From: an uncultured Eubacteriales bacterium
GTDB lineage: Bacteria; Bacillota_A; Clostridia; Christensenellales; Aristaeellaceae
NCBI GenBank assembly: GCA_900321945.1
Contig: ONXY01000075.1
Coordinates: 1-6,435, forward strand
Length of the DNA stretch: 6,435 nucleotides
Direction: 5' to 3'
Numbering within the stretch: position 1 is the first letter of the stretch; every line of letters begins with the position of its first letter. The position numbers and the translations under genes are program-made. The notes beneath the pieces were generated by a model. The model worked only from the letters and a program-made list of their open reading frames with translations. It did not search any database and was not told the DNA's origin. Positions 5,815-6,435 of the stretch are shown one piece after another.

Positions 5815-6435
5815 ATGTACGGCTTCAGTTACTTTACGCCCACGAAAGTCGTTTTCGGCAGAAACACGGAAAGCAGAGCCGCCGAACTGATCCGGGAATT
5901 CGGCGGAAAAAAGGTGCTGATTCATTACGGCGGCGGCAGCGTGATCCGGTCGGGGCTGCTGAAAAGAGTCACGGATACGCTGACGGAAGCCGGCATTCCT
6001 TTCGTCACGCTGGGCGGAGCGGTGCCGAATCCCCGGCTGGGACTGGTCTATGAAGGCATCGCGCTGTGCAGAAAGGAGAACGTCGATTTCCTGCTGGCCG
6101 TGGGCGGCGGAAGCGCCATCGACTCGGCGAAAGCCATCGGCTACGGGGTTGCCAACGAAGGCGGCGTGTGGGATTTCTACGACTACAGAAGAAAGGCTTC
6201 CGGATGCCTTCCGCTGGGCGTGATTCTGACCATTGCCGCGACGGGAAGCGAAATGAGCGATTCCTCCGTAATCACGAAGGAGGACGGACTGATCAAGCGC
6301 GGCTACAGCAGCGATTACGGCAGGCCCAGGTTCGCCATCATGAACCCGGAACTGACCATGACGCTCCCGGATTATCAGACGGCATGCGGCTGCGCGGATA
6401 TCATGATGCATACCATGGAACGTTACTTTACAAAC
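5815..6435 (+). CDS. Iron-containing alcohol dehydrogenase, butanol dehydrogenase/YqhD type, partial at its C-terminus
   Basis: The first 207 codons, cut by the right edge; the family is usually about 385 residues. The N-terminus with PTKVVFGRNTE (9-19) is typical of this group. GGGSAIDSAK (97-106) is the nucleotide-binding signature, and ATGSEMS (142-148) the conserved substrate/cofactor loop. NPELTMTLPDYQT (177-189) is followed by D195 and H199, matching the first two of the four metal ligands in the family; the remaining two histidines would lie outside the window. It should reduce aldehydes to alcohols, or the reverse, with NAD(P)H in the cytoplasm, in fermentation or aldehyde detoxification. 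The start is the ATG at 5815, six bases after GGGAGG (5803-5808); the in-frame ATG at 5809 abuts the ribosome site and is too close. The MerR-type promoter suggests control by aldehyde or redox stress (inference). Confidence 0.95.
   Translation, partial: MYGFSYFTPTKVVFGRNTESRAAELIREFGGKKVLIHYGGGSVIRSGLLKRVTDTLTEAGIPFVTLGGAVPNPRLGLVYEGIALCRKENVDFLLAVGGGSAIDSAKAIGYGVANEGGVWDFYDYRRKASGCLPLGVILTIAATGSEMSDSSVITKEDGLIKRGYSSDYGRPRFAIMNPELTMTLPDYQTACGCADIMMHTMERYFTN

Noticed and set aside
5617..6411. Minus-strand open frame of 264 codons
   Set aside because: It is antisense to the iron alcohol dehydrogenase with its GGGSAIDSAK motif and good ribosome site.

Overview
The window looks like a chromosomal piece of a fairly GC-rich Firmicute, most likely a clostridial gut-type anaerobe. 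This is inferred from strong AAGGAG-type ribosome binding sites, the families present, and Gram-positive-style membrane-anchored polysaccharide proteins. No mobile element, tRNA, rRNA or CRISPR array was seen. The species cannot be named from the sequence alone.

From the left edge to 5385 everything reads on the minus strand. In transcription order the genes are: a membrane-anchored calcineurin-type metallophosphoesterase (5385-4477); a two-membrane-segment chain-length/co-polymerase-like protein (4382-3036); a second, paralogous co-polymerase-like protein carrying a C-terminal, clearly degenerate GGDEF domain (3039-1144); and an O-antigen ligase/polymerase-type multi-membrane protein that runs off the left edge (1157 to <1). 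The last three genes overlap by 4 and 14 bases and look translationally coupled. They form a surface-polysaccharide polymerisation module: a Wzy-like polymerase with two Wzz-like partners. The phosphoesterase is separated from them by a 94-base gap containing competing inverted repeats. It has its own good promoter at about 5488-5516 and could lead the whole transcript.

The 429 bases from 5386 to 5814 are a divergent intergenic region. It holds the minus-strand promoter of the phosphoesterase and a plus-strand promoter with the 19-base spacer typical of MerR-family control. After that comes a leader of about 200 bases that is crowded with hairpins and palindromes. On the plus strand, 5815 to the right edge is the first 207 codons of an iron-containing alcohol dehydrogenase of the butanol dehydrogenase/YqhD type.

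The most interesting item is the polysaccharide co-polymerase fused to a GGDEF domain that has lost its catalytic signature (GGGVF in place of GGDEF). It sits beside a GGDEF-less paralogue and a polymerase, with no tyrosine kinase of the CpsD type visible. This suggests a nucleotide- or c-di-GMP-sensing, or purely structural, cytoplasmic control of polymer length or polymerase activity. The functional reading is inference; the domain architecture and residue losses are read directly from the sequence.
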